A stretch of DNA of 47,313 bases from Lysobacterales bacterium (GTDB taxonomy: Bacteria; Pseudomonadota; Gammaproteobacteria; Xanthomonadales; SZUA-38). The stretch lies in assembly GCA_030065125.1 (NCBI GenBank), contig JASJDM010000036.1:1-47313 (forward strand), given 5' to 3'. Both the position numbers and the translations under genes were made by a program. Each line of letters starts with the position of its first letter. Positions within the stretch are counted from its first letter, which is position 1. Shown here in pieces: positions 1-8,492 of this stretch. The notes beneath the pieces are model-generated. The model did no database searches. It was not told the origin of the DNA and saw only the letters and a program-made list of their open reading frames with translations.

Positions 1-828
1 CATTTTGGCCGGCTGCTGACTCAGCAGCTCCAGGCCCTGGGGATAGAGGTGCAGACCCAGTACCAGCCGGAGTGGGGTCAGCCGGCCGAAGCCGACGCCG
101 TGCTCGTGTTGCGGGGCAGGCATCCCTATTCGCGGGATTCCGATCAGCGGCCCCACCTGATGTGGATGATCAGCCACCCCGATGACGCGGCAGAAGAAGA
201 ACTGACCCAGTTCGACCACCTGTTTATCGCCTCGGAGCCCTATGCCCGGCAGCTGGCCGATGGGGGGCTGCCGGCATCAGCCCTGCTGCAGTGCACAGAA
301 CCCGACCAGTTCTTCCCGTCCGACGATGATCAACCGCCCCGGGACGTGGTGTTCGTGGGCAACACCCGGGATCAGCGGCGGGAGATCGTGTTCCTGGCAC
401 AGCAGCACGGCCTTCGCCCCAGGGTCTGGGGGCGCGGCTGGGACCGCTTCAGTGACGCACCTCCCGTGGTGGCAGACTACTTTGACAACGAAAACCTGGG
501 GCAGCTGTACGGCCGGTCCCGGCTTTGCCTGAACGACCACTGGCCGGACATGAAGGCCCGCGGCTTTGTCAGCAACCGCATATTCGACGCCCTGGCCTGC
601 GGCCTGCCGGTCCTGTCGGACCATTGCCAGGCACTGGAGGAACTGGCCCTTCCCGGCGTTTTGACCTATACAGACAGTGGCAGCTTTGCCGAGGCCGTTG
701 AGCATTACCTGTTCAGCTACCCATCGCTGCGGCAGCAGGCTGCAAAAGGTATAGAGCGCATCCGCAGGGATTTCAGCTTTGCCGCCCGCGCCCGGGTACT
801 GGCTGAATGGCTCAAGGAAAATATCTGA
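1..828 (+). CDS. CgeB-like glycosyltransferase, 3' part (starts upstream of window)
   Basis: The reading frame is open from base 1, so the gene begins outside the window; the GTG at 49 is internal. The visible 275 residues form a GT-B-like C-terminal region of the CgeB/'glycosyl transferases group 1' type. They closely resemble the last ~290 residues of the giant protein at 20646-25277: both contain the block LNDHWPDM.A.GFVSNR.FD, an ISHPD motif, a LLQC..P..F motif and a VFVGN motif. The likely role is transfer of a sugar from a nucleotide donor during cell-surface glycan assembly, in the cytoplasm. Acceptor and donor cannot be read from the sequence. Because the visible part matches only the final domain of that paralogue, this gene may also encode a multidomain protein. 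The beta-helix gene starts 13 bases after its stop. Confidence 0.8.
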   Translation, partial: HFGRLLTQQLQALGIEVQTQYQPEWGQPAEADAVLVLRGRHPYSRDSDQRPHLMWMISHPDDAAEEELTQFDHLFIASEPYARQLADGGLPASALLQCTEPDQFFPSDDDQPPRDVVFVGNTRDQRREIVFLAQQHGLRPRVWGRGWDRFSDAPPVVADYFDNENLGQLYGRSRLCLNDHWPDMKARGFVSNRIFDALACGLPVLSDHCQALEELALPGVLTYTDSGSFAEAVEHYLFSYPSLRQQAAKGIERIRRDFSFAARARVLAEWLKENI

Positions 829-841
829 AGAGGTGGAATTC

Positions 842-2761
842 ATGTTCAAACAAGGATTGTTCAAAGTGGTGGCCGCCGGCCTGGGCTGCATGGTGGGACA
901 GGCCGTGATGGCCGGCACGCTCAACGTACCGGGTGATTTTTCCACCATCCAGGCAGCACTGGATGCCGCCAGCTCCGGCGACACCGTGCTGGTGGCTCCC
1001 GGGACTTATCTTGAGAACAACCTGCGATTCAACGGCAAGGACATCGAGCTGCGCAGTTCCGGCGGGCGTGACGTCACTACCATCGACGGCCAGCAGCTGG
1101 GGCCCGTGATCACCATCGTGGACGGCGAAGGCCGGGGCGCCATCGTCGACGGCTTCACCATCCAGAACGGGCGAACCCAGTTTTTTTTTGAGGGTGGCGG
1201 AATTTTCGTTACCGGGTCCGATCCCATCATCCGCAACAACCGCATCATCAACAACGAGAACCTGACCGTGATGCTGGGCGCAGACCCCGGCAGTGACCTC
1301 GACGATGTGTTCGGCAACGGTGGCGGCGTCAAGATCTCACTGGATTCCAACGCCATCATCGAAAACAACATCATTGCCAACAACGTCGCCATCGGCAACG
1401 GCGGCGGCGTCCGGTTCCGCGGCGCCTCGGGTGAGGTGCGCAACAACGTGTTTGAAAACAACATGGCTTCGGGATCAACCCGGGACGGCGAACCGAATTC
1501 CAACGGGGGTGGTCTCAGCTACTCGCTGATCGACTCCATCATCGTGGATGGCAATACCTTCACCAACAACTCCGCCAGCTCGGTGGCGGGCGCGCTGTCC
1601 TCGGTTGACGCCAACGCGACCATCACCAACAACAGGTTCACCGGCAACTCCGCTGCCAACTTCGGCGGCGCCCTGAGGATTGAGGATGAAACGCTGATCG
1701 CCGCCCGCACCATGCTGGTCCAGGGCAACACCTTCCTCAACAACAGCACCCAGGGGAAAGGCGGCGCCATCCACGGATTCTTTGAGGCCGGCGACGCCGG
1801 GTCCATGAGCGGGGGCTCCACCTACTCCATCATCGACAATGAATTCATCGGCAATACCGCGCTCAATCCGGGTTGTGATTCTGACGGCGACCTGGACTGC
1901 GCCAATGGCGGTGCGCTGCAGATCATCCGCAATAACAACGGGGCCGGGGAACTCATCGTGCGGAACAACCTGTTCGACGGCAACTCCGCCGACGACAACG
2001 GCGCCATCCAGTTCAACAAGCCCAACGTCATCTTCGAGGACAACCAGGTCATCAACAACACGGCCCGCTACCGCAATGCCGGTGTTTCCTGTGAGCATGT
2101 GGGCCTGATGCCCTGCGTGATCCGGCGTAACCTGATCCGCAACAACACCACCATGGGCCTGACCAGCGGCGCCACCCGCAGCGCAGCGATTTATGTCAAA
2201 GATGCCGGCAGCTCGCTGGTGGAAAACAACTGGGTCATAGACAACAATGGCGATCGCGGCGGCGCGCTGCACCTGATCGGGTCCAACTCGCAGATCATCA
2301 ACAATACGTTTCTGGACAACACCACCACCTTCGCCGGTGGTGCCACGCTGTATCTGGACGGGGATGCCGACGTCTTCAACAACATCATCGATGGTGACAC
2401 CCGGGGCATCCGGCAGGACGAAGCCACTCAGATGATCCGGATTATCGACAACAACTTCTTCAACCAGACCACCAGCCTGGTGCGGGTGGTGACTACCGAG
2501 CTGACCAGCCTGGCCGAGGTCAATGGCCAGCCGCTTGCGTCCGGCAACCTGGAAGGAGATCCGGAGTACGTCGACCGCGGCGGCAACGATCTGCATCTTG
2601 ATCTCACGTCCGACCTGATCGACGCCATCGCCTGTGGCAATGCGCCATTGGATGACTATGACGGACAAACCCGTCCCCTGGGCACCAGCTGCGATATCGG
2701 GGCCGACGAATTTGATCCGGTTGAGCTGGATCGGGTCTTCCGGGACAGCTTTGAGCGCTGA
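842..2761 (+). CDS. Secreted right-handed beta-helix (pectate-lyase-like) protein
   Basis: This is a 639-residue protein. I chose the ATG at 842 because an AAGAGG Shine-Dalgarno lies just upstream and the product then opens with a typical Sec signal peptide (MFKQGLFKVVAAGLGCMVGQ..., cleavage near AMA-G). A longer frame from 779 would overlap the preceding gene. After PGDFSTIQAALDAA, a common opening of parallel beta-helix proteins, there are many short repeats of the type 'I.NN.I.NN.A..GGG'. These are the Asn-ladder turns of NosD/PbH1 right-handed helices and span residues ~110-560. The family includes polysaccharide lyases and epimerases, but also non-enzymatic adhesins; no catalytic residues could be assigned. 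The protein ends with VELDRVFRDSFER, a possible C-terminal tag. A run of nine T lies inside the gene at 1181-1189. Confidence 0.85.
   Translation: MFKQGLFKVVAAGLGCMVGQAVMAGTLNVPGDFSTIQAALDAASSGDTVLVAPGTYLENNLRFNGKDIELRSSGGRDVTTIDGQQLGPVITIVDGEGRGAIVDGFTIQNGRTQFFFEGGGIFVTGSDPIIRNNRIINNENLTVMLGADPGSDLDDVFGNGGGVKISLDSNAIIENNIIANNVAIGNGGGVRFRGASGEVRNNVFENNMASGSTRDGEPNSNGGGLSYSLIDSIIVDGNTFTNNSASSVAGALSSVDANATITNNRFTGNSAANFGGALRIEDETLIAARTMLVQGNTFLNNSTQGKGGAIHGFFEAGDAGSMSGGSTYSIIDNEFIGNTALNPGCDSDGDLDCANGGALQIIRNNNGAGELIVRNNLFDGNSADDNGAIQFNKPNVIFEDNQVINNTARYRNAGVSCEHVGLMPCVIRRNLIRNNTTMGLTSGATRSAAIYVKDAGSSLVENNWVIDNNGDRGGALHLIGSNSQIINNTFLDNTTTFAGGATLYLDGDADVFNNIIDGDTRGIRQDEATQMIRIIDNNFFNQTTSLVRVVTTELTSLAEVNGQPLASGNLEGDPEYVDRGGNDLHLDLTSDLIDAIACGNAPLDDYDGQTRPLGTSCDIGADEFDPVELDRVFRDSFER
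1181..1189 (+). repeat. T9 homopolymer inside the beta-helix gene
   Basis: Nine consecutive T residues encode Phe-Phe-Phe (RTQFFFEGGG) within a GC-rich gene. Runs of this length can cause polymerase slippage. The frame is intact here. Confidence 0.95.
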
Positions 2762-2792
2762 GATCCTGCTGCGGACCTGACGCCGATCCCCT

Positions 2793-4250
2793 ATGGACCT
2801 TCAAGGACCCTTCGCCGGCAGCCGCACGCCCCTGCTGGTCCTGATCGTGCTGCTGGTGATCGGGGCTTCCACCCGGCTGCATGGCCTGGAGGTACAGTCT
2901 CTTTGGAATGACGAGCTGTCCCACTGGGGAAAAAGCAACCACCCCACCGTGTCCCAGGTGATCGAGAAAGGCGCAAAGCGGGACCGGCACCCCCTGGGGT
3001 ATCGCCTGCTGCTGCACGGGGTGATCCGCCACCTGGGTGATTCGCCAACGCTGCTGCGGCTGCCTTCAGCTCTTGCCGGCATCCTGTCCATTGCACTGAT
3101 ATTCTGGCTGGGACTGGCGCTCTTCAGCTGGCGCGAGGGGCTGCTGGCCGCCGGGCTGCTGACCGGATCCTGGACGGCCCTGTTCTACGGCCAGGAGGCC
3201 ACTCCGTACAGCGTGCTGCTGATGCTGTCGATGTTGTCGTTCCTGGCAGCCTGGAAACTCGCCATGCAATTGCAGGGCGGATCCATGCCCGCCGCGATGG
3301 CGGTGGTCTACGTCCTCACGGCCGCCGTCACCTGCCACACCCACTACTACGGTGTCCTGTTGATCGGACTGCAGCTCGCGGGGCTGGCGCTGATCACGCT
3401 GAAGCAGCCCCGAAAGCTTGCGGTGGTCATGACCTGTGCGCTGGCGATTGCCCTGCTGTTCGCCCCGTGGGTGCCTTTTCTGCTGGACCAGCTGGCAATA
3501 GAACGCTCAGGCGGGTTTCCGGACCCGAACCTGCTGCTGGCCTGGCAGGTGATGGTGTTTCTGAATCATGGATCCGTGGTGGCCGCCGTGGCGGCGCTGA
3601 TCCTGCTGGCCTATGTGGTGGTCTCCAGGACCCATGGGGACCAGCCTGCCGCCATCCTGGCAAAACAGGCGCTGCTGGCCTGGCTGCTGCTTCCCAGCCT
3701 GCTGCTGTTCGCCGTTGCACTGCTGTATAAACCGATGCTGGCCGACCGTCATTTCATGATCGTTCTGCCGGCCATGGTGCTGCTGCTGGCCCGCGCCCTG
3801 GCGCTGCTGATCCCGGGCCGGTGGGTGCCCCTGGCTGCCCTGGCGCTGTGCGCGGCGTTGCTGGCGGAGCTGGTGCTGTCGCGGGATTACTATTCCCGCC
3901 TGACCCGTCAGCAGTTCAGGCAGGCTGCTGTCCTGATGGACCAGTATGCCCGGCAGCACCCCGGCGCGCTGGTGCTGGCTTATGCCTGGTCCGGCAGCTA
4001 TCTCAACTACTATCTTGAACGCCTGGGATCCGAATCCCGGGTACGGCACGCGGGCCTGGGGCACGAACGCCAGTTGCCGCAGGTCGACCGGCTGATCGAC
4101 CGGGCTGATCCGAAGCAGATCATCTACGTATCGGCCCACCGACGGCCCAGGCTCGCTTTTCTGCAGGGCCTGGAGCAGCGCGCGACACTGCTGCAGGAGC
4201 ATATACTGCTGGGCGCCACCGTCCGACTTTACGAGCGACCGGGTGAATGA
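2793..4250 (+). CDS. GT39-like (ArnT/PMT-type) integral membrane glycosyltransferase
   Basis: This 485-residue protein is mostly hydrophobic, with about ten membrane segments. The N-terminus has one membrane helix, then WNDELSHW (residues 38-45). This Asp-Glu pair sits in the first periplasmic loop, as in GT-C enzymes of the GT39 group. A 'RHPLGY' segment (65-70) replaces the usual HPPL-type motif, and QEATPYS (134-140) matches the family's QE.RPY motif. Such proteins use polyprenyl-phosphate-linked sugars and act on the outer face of the inner membrane. The polar C-terminal ~100 residues probably form a periplasmic domain. The stop codon overlaps the start of the following methyltransferase (ATGA), so the two are probably co-translated. 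The specific sugar is unknown. Confidence 0.75.
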   Translation: MDLQGPFAGSRTPLLVLIVLLVIGASTRLHGLEVQSLWNDELSHWGKSNHPTVSQVIEKGAKRDRHPLGYRLLLHGVIRHLGDSPTLLRLPSALAGILSIALIFWLGLALFSWREGLLAAGLLTGSWTALFYGQEATPYSVLLMLSMLSFLAAWKLAMQLQGGSMPAAMAVVYVLTAAVTCHTHYYGVLLIGLQLAGLALITLKQPRKLAVVMTCALAIALLFAPWVPFLLDQLAIERSGGFPDPNLLLAWQVMVFLNHGSVVAAVAALILLAYVVVSRTHGDQPAAILAKQALLAWLLLPSLLLFAVALLYKPMLADRHFMIVLPAMVLLLARALALLIPGRWVPLAALALCAALLAELVLSRDYYSRLTRQQFRQAAVLMDQYARQHPGALVLAYAWSGSYLNYYLERLGSESRVRHAGLGHERQLPQVDRLIDRADPKQIIYVSAHRRPRLAFLQGLEQRATLLQEHILLGATVRLYERPGE

Positions 4251-4933
4251 TGTCTGAGTTCGATCCCTACGGCGACAGCTATGCCGACAAAGTCAATGAG
4301 TCCATCTCGTTTTCCGGCCTCAAAGCCGACTTTTTTACCCGGGTCAAAGCCGACTACCTGGTCGACCTGGCCCGCAGGGAACTGGGTGATCCCGCCAAGC
4401 TGAATGTCCTGGACATTGGCTGTGGGATCGGACTGAGCCATCGGCAGCTGGCCGCGGCCTTTGGCCAGCTCACCGGCATCGACCCTTCGGCGACCTGCAT
4501 CGAACGCGCCCGGGCCGCCCATCCTGAGGCCAATTACCTGGTTAACAACGGATTGACCCTGCCTGTGGAAGACGGGACGTTCGATGTGGCGGTGACCGTT
4601 TGCGTGATGCATCACGTGCCGCCCGGGCAGTGGCCGGCATTCATCGGGGAAATGGCCCGAACGGTTCGGCCCGGTGGGCTGGTTGCGGTATTCGAGCATA
4701 ATCCGCGAAATCCATTGACCCGGCGCGTGGTCAGCAACTGTGAGTTTGACAAGGACGCGGTGCTGCTGCCCGCCTCCCGGACCGTGCAGCTGTTAAGGTC
4801 GGCCGGGATGAGCAGTGCGGATCGGTTTTATCTGCTCACCATACCGGCGGCGGGTCGATTCCTCCGCGCAACGGATCAATTGCTGTCATCGATCGGACTG
4901 GGAGCCCAGTACGCCGCATGGGGCCGCAAGTGA
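4247..4933 (+). CDS. Class I SAM-dependent methyltransferase
   Basis: This 228-residue protein has a standard Rossmann methyltransferase core. Motif I is LDIGCGIGLS (about residues 55-64), the acidic residue after beta-2 is in TGIDPS, and motif IV/post-motif elements are VCVMHHVPPG and ARTVRPGGLVAVFEHNP. It belongs to the Methyltransf_11/25 type. The likely role is methylation of a sugar or glycan intermediate in the cytoplasm, inferred from its place between a membrane glycosyltransferase and a sulfotransferase. The substrate is not deducible. The start overlaps the upstream stop (ATGA); the second ATG at 4250 is equally possible and would remove one residue. Confidence 0.85.
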   Translation: MMSEFDPYGDSYADKVNESISFSGLKADFFTRVKADYLVDLARRELGDPAKLNVLDIGCGIGLSHRQLAAAFGQLTGIDPSATCIERARAAHPEANYLVNNGLTLPVEDGTFDVAVTVCVMHHVPPGQWPAFIGEMARTVRPGGLVAVFEHNPRNPLTRRVVSNCEFDKDAVLLPASRTVQLLRSAGMSSADRFYLLTIPAAGRFLRATDQLLSSIGLGAQYAAWGRK

Positions 4934-5030
4934 ATCGAGCCGGATGTGAGGCAGGTACCGGTCAGGGTGCTGTTGCTGTGCGCCCCGGAGCGGTACCATT
5001 AGTGGCTGTTCGCGCCTGTTTTGCTCACGG

Positions 5031-6155
5031 ATGAAGTACCTTTTTGTTGGCGGCTGTCCCCGGTCGGGTACTACCGCTTTATTGCAGCTGCTGAATTCCC
5101 ATCCGGGAATCGCTCTGGGCAAAGAGCGATACAAGAACGTTCAGGGACTGACGCCCCGGCATTTCGAAACCGATCAGTTTCTCCATCCGTCAGCCGAAGA
5201 GACCAACCTGCTGGACATGGATCACTACGCCGCGCTGCGCAGAAAAATGCGCCGCGGCGATATCCTGTACATCGGCGACAAGACACCGGGGTATTACCGG
5301 CGGATCAGCGAATTAAGCCAGGCATTCGAGCAGGCCCGGTTTCTGATGATCTGGCGAGACCCGGTTCGCGTCGCTTCTTCCTTCCAGCATCGTGCGCAAC
5401 GCGCCGCCGGCGGCTGGAGCGAAGAACACGACTATCGCAACGCCATCAGGCAGTGGAACAGCTCGCTGACGCGCTATCGCCAGTTTATGCGGCAGGGCGG
5501 CCACGGCCAGCTCATGCTGCTGCATTACGAGTGGCTGTATTCAGGGGATTTTGAGTATCTGAGGTCGGTTTTCCGCTTCCTGGGGCTGGACGTGACCGAC
5601 GAGGTGATCGAGAGCTACGTCCATATCGCGCGGCGCTGGAACCGGGTCCGGAAAAAAAGCCTGTGCCTGACCGAGGAGCAGATCGGCGAGGTCAAGGCCG
5701 GCACGGACCCGGAACTCGAGGCCTGGGCGCTGGGATGGTCCGCACTGCAGTTCCTGCAGCACCTGTCGCCGCACTCCCCACCCCCCGACTCCCAGGAATT
5801 CGCGGTATCTCGCCAGTATTCCGCCTTCACCGCTCAGAACCGCCTGGAGCAGATGCGAGCGCTGGCCAACAAGGCAGACAGCAGCGCCGACACCGACCAG
5901 CGGGTGGCAGACGTGCTGGTGGAACTCGCCCGGAGAGCCGAAGAAATCGAACAGAAAGCCGAGCGGATACTGGATCAGATCCGGGCGGCGGAAGCCTCTG
6001 CCTGGTCCCGCCTTGGCGCCAACCTGGATCTGCGCAAGCCACGAAAAATCAAGTCGGGGGAACGTACGGTGAGTCAGCAGGCATCGGAACTGGCTGAATC
6101 CCTGGCCCAGTACCGGCTGGCAATCCAGGACCTGAGCCACAGGTTCCGCCAATGA
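5031..6155 (+). CDS. Sulfotransferase-family protein with helical C-terminal tail
   Basis: This 374-residue protein opens with the PAPS-binding P-loop GCPRSGTT (residues 8-15). It continues with IGDKTPGYYR (81-90) and the 3'-phosphate-binding-like motif WRDPVRVASSF (108-118), the signature set of the bacterial Sulfotransfer_1/3 families. The expected reaction is transfer of sulfate from PAPS to a sugar hydroxyl. The last ~100 residues (from about 270) are charged and predicted helical or coiled-coil, which is longer than the catalytic family needs. The gene overlaps the ABC permease gene by 4 bases (ATGA), so sulfation may be linked to export. The 97-base upstream gap contains a 7-bp inverted repeat (4954-4960/4991-4997) but no clear promoter. 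Confidence 0.82.
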   Translation: MKYLFVGGCPRSGTTALLQLLNSHPGIALGKERYKNVQGLTPRHFETDQFLHPSAEETNLLDMDHYAALRRKMRRGDILYIGDKTPGYYRRISELSQAFEQARFLMIWRDPVRVASSFQHRAQRAAGGWSEEHDYRNAIRQWNSSLTRYRQFMRQGGHGQLMLLHYEWLYSGDFEYLRSVFRFLGLDVTDEVIESYVHIARRWNRVRKKSLCLTEEQIGEVKAGTDPELEAWALGWSALQFLQHLSPHSPPPDSQEFAVSRQYSAFTAQNRLEQMRALANKADSSADTDQRVADVLVELARRAEEIEQKAERILDQIRAAEASAWSRLGANLDLRKPRKIKSGERTVSQQASELAESLAQYRLAIQDLSHRFRQ

Positions 6156-6946
6156 GCAGGGCCGCGTCGCTTTCCAGGGCCAGGCAGTACAGCCAGCTGG
6201 CGCTGTATAAGGTCTACGCGGAATTGCGCGAGGAGGTGTCCAGGCACTATATCGGCATCGCCTGGTGGGTGTTGGACCCTATCCTCTATATGCTGGTTTT
6301 CTACGTGGTCTTCGGCGTGCTGCCCATACGCAACCGTCCGGAGGAGTTCGTCGCATTCCTGCTGGTGGGGCTGGTTCACTGGCGGTGGTTTCAGCAGAGC
6401 ATCCAAAGCGCTGCAAATTCCATCATCGCCAACCGCGCGGTGATGCAGCTGGTCTACGTGCCCAAGATCCTGTTTCCCGTATGCTCGCTGATGGCCACCG
6501 CGTTCAAATACCTGGTCATCCTGGTACTGCTGCTGATCTACCTGTGGTCGTCTTCCCTGCTCCCCAGCGCGGCCTACCTGTACCTGCCGCTGCTGATGGG
6601 GACACAGATGCTGCTGATCCTGAGCCTGGCATTGTTCGCGGCCGCCGTGGTGCCGCTGATCCCTGACCTGTTGTTCCTGATCCAGCACGGCCTGCGCATG
6701 ATGTTTTTCGTTTCCGGCATATTTTTCGCCGGCGCCCAGCTTGCCCCCGAGCACCAGGAAATCTTTTACCTCAATCCCATGGCCCGCATCATCGAGGGCT
6801 ATCGCGATGTCATGCTGGACGCCAGCGCACCGGAACTCGCTCCGCTGCTGATGATTTCCGCCGTCTCGGCGGTGGCGGCTGCGCTGGGCATCCTGCTGCT
6901 GGTCCGGATGGATCGCAGTTTTCCAAAACTGGTGGCTGACAAGTGA
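6152..6946 (+). CDS. ABC-2 type polysaccharide export permease (Wzm/TagG/KpsM-like)
   Basis: This 264-residue membrane protein has about six transmembrane helices. An amphipathic N-terminal segment ends in HYIGIAWWVLDPILY, matching the conserved LG..WW.L.P motif of O-antigen and teichoic-acid exporters. Near the C-terminus, YLNPMARIIEGYRDVML matches the family's NP....I...R.... signature. It forms the membrane channel of an ABC transporter that exports a lipid-linked polysaccharide across the inner membrane, together with the ATPase encoded next. It overlaps both neighbours by 4 bases (ATGA with the sulfotransferase, GTGA with the ATPase). This is the only polysaccharide exporter seen in the window. 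Confidence 0.9.
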   Translation: MSRAASLSRARQYSQLALYKVYAELREEVSRHYIGIAWWVLDPILYMLVFYVVFGVLPIRNRPEEFVAFLLVGLVHWRWFQQSIQSAANSIIANRAVMQLVYVPKILFPVCSLMATAFKYLVILVLLLIYLWSSSLLPSAAYLYLPLLMGTQMLLILSLALFAAAVVPLIPDLLFLIQHGLRMMFFVSGIFFAGAQLAPEHQEIFYLNPMARIIEGYRDVMLDASAPELAPLLMISAVSAVAAALGILLLVRMDRSFPKLVADK

Positions 6947-7680
6947 CACAGGAACAGTTGCTCTGCCTGGAAAGGGTTTCGGTTACCTACACCTCCGGCC
7001 TGCTGCGACGCCAGCTGACCCGCGCACTCAACGAGGTGTCCTTCAGCCTGAATCGCGGCGAATCCCTGGGGGTCATCGGCCGCAACGGGTCGGGCAAGAG
7101 CACCCTGATGCGCGTTCTCGCCGATATCATCCGGCCCACCTCGGGAAACCTGCGGCGCTCACCGGGCATTCGCGCGGCACTGCTGGCCCTGAAGGTCGGC
7201 TTCCTGCCTCATCTGACGGGCCGGGAAAACGCGTTCCTCAGCGGCATGATGCTGGGGATGTCCAGGGCCGAAGTGCGCCGGAGAATGGACGCCATCATTG
7301 AATTCTCCGGGCTGGAGGACTTCATCGACGACCCCCTGTACACCTACTCCTCCGGAATGAAGATGCGGCTGGCTTTTTCCGCCGGGTACCAGTTTGAACC
7401 CGACATCCTGCTCCTTGATGAACTGCTGGGGGTCGGGGATGCGACCTTCAAACACAAGTCGGCCAGAGTCATGCGCGAACGCATCAGGTCCAACGCCACC
7501 GTGGTCATGGTCACCCACAACACCAGCCGCATCGTGGATCTCTGCGACCGCCTGATCTGGCTGGAGCAGGGTACAATCCAGGCTGACGGGACTCCAGAAC
7601 ACGTACTGCCGGCTTACGAGGATTTCGTTCAGCAACTGAAGGCGTCGGGGTCGGTGCGTCTGAAAAAAGCAACGACTTGA
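6943..7680 (+). CDS. ABC transporter ATPase for polysaccharide export (Wzt/KpsT-like, short form)
   Basis: This 245-residue ATPase starts at GTG 6943, overlapping the permease stop. Walker A is GRNGSGKST (46-54), the signature is YSSGMKMRLAFS (about 135-146), Walker B is DILLLDELLGVGD (154-166) and the H-loop is VTHN (~186). It energises export by the permease upstream. It ends soon after the nucleotide-binding domain and lacks the C-terminal carbohydrate-binding domain found in Wzt proteins such as that of E. coli O9a. It is therefore closer to the KpsT/TagH-like short form, which in known systems does not require recognition of a modified chain end. The next methyltransferase gene starts directly after its stop codon. 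Confidence 0.9.
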   Translation: MTQEQLLCLERVSVTYTSGLLRRQLTRALNEVSFSLNRGESLGVIGRNGSGKSTLMRVLADIIRPTSGNLRRSPGIRAALLALKVGFLPHLTGRENAFLSGMMLGMSRAEVRRRMDAIIEFSGLEDFIDDPLYTYSSGMKMRLAFSAGYQFEPDILLLDELLGVGDATFKHKSARVMRERIRSNATVVMVTHNTSRIVDLCDRLIWLEQGTIQADGTPEHVLPAYEDFVQQLKASGSVRLKKATT

Positions 7681-8421
7681 ATGTTCAAGAACATCAAATC
7701 CGCCCTTGAGCCACAATTCGTGGATTACCAGGGCCTGAAACTCCCCCCCCGATCCATGCGACTCGGGAGCATGCCCGGAAAATCCGACGAAACGTATGTT
7801 CGGTATGCCAAAAGCAGCGTCAAACTTCTTCAGCGGACCACCGGTGCAGACCCGAATCAGCGGTTCCTTGACGTGGGTTCAGGCCCCGGACGACTTCTGA
7901 TCGGAATGCTCGCGAAGTGGGGGTCGGTCGGCTGTTACTGCGGCCTGGACGTTGATGCCAGGTCCATAAGCTGGGCGCAGCAGCATCTTGGCCAGTCCGG
8001 TGACGTTCGGTTCGAACTGCTCGACGGCCTCAGCGAAAGGTACAACCCGCAAGGCGTGAAGATTGACCGGACTTTCCGGTTTCCGCTCGAAGATGCGAGT
8101 TTCGACCTGGCAACGCTGTTCTCCGTTTTCTCCCACATGTGGTTGTTCGAAATAGAGGTCTATCTGTCGGAACTGCGGCGGGTTCTGGCATCTGACGGGA
8201 CTGTTTTTGCCACCCTGTTCGTGGAAGACGACGTTCCGGACGAGGAAGAAAACCCAAAGGGATACATCACGGAATGGAGCGGGCCGCGGCATTGTATCCG
8301 GCTTAATCGACCAGCATTCGAGAAAATGGCCCTGGAACAGGGATTCAAACTGGCATCATTCGAACACCGCGCCATGTCCAGCGGTCAGTCCGTTTACGTT
8401 CTGACGGCCCGGGACGGTTGA
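7681..8421 (+). CDS. Class I SAM-dependent methyltransferase with an N-terminal C8 tract
   Basis: This 246-residue protein has motif I FLDVGSGPGRLL (about residues 62-73), the acidic residue of motif II in CGLDVDA, the post-I element FDLATLFSVFSHM and the helix ELRRVLASDGTVFATLF. It is a Methyltransf_11/25-type enzyme, probably acting on a sugar or on the glycan. The ATG abuts the TGA of the ABC ATPase gene (no gap), so the two should be translated together. A run of eight C at 7743-7750, near codon 22, is unusual and is a possible slippage site. The gene is the last of the run that starts at 842 or earlier. A 106-base gap follows before the NHL-repeat gene. Confidence 0.85.
   Translation: MFKNIKSALEPQFVDYQGLKLPPRSMRLGSMPGKSDETYVRYAKSSVKLLQRTTGADPNQRFLDVGSGPGRLLIGMLAKWGSVGCYCGLDVDARSISWAQQHLGQSGDVRFELLDGLSERYNPQGVKIDRTFRFPLEDASFDLATLFSVFSHMWLFEIEVYLSELRRVLASDGTVFATLFVEDDVPDEEENPKGYITEWSGPRHCIRLNRPAFEKMALEQGFKLASFEHRAMSSGQSVYVLTARDG
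7743..7750 (+). repeat. C8 homopolymer near the 5' end of a methyltransferase gene
   Basis: Eight consecutive C residues at about codon 22 encode the Leu-Pro-Pro-Arg region. A one-base change in tract length would truncate the enzyme early. The frame is intact here. Confidence 0.95.
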
Positions 8422-8492
8422 TCCGCGGGACGGAAACGCCTTCAGGCCGGGATAGTCGGAACCCCGGCGGGGGAACTGGCAAAAAGTGGGTC

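Noticed and set aside
1475..2668. Minus-strand open frame of about 400 codons opposite the beta-helix gene
   Set aside because: The repetitive beta-helix codons keep the antisense frame free of stops; the sense product has a signal peptide and family repeats.
4954..4997. GGTACCG/CGGTACC inverted repeat before the sulfotransferase gene
   Set aside because: Arms are 7 bp with a 30-base loop and no T tract; not a terminator and too weak for a regulatory call.
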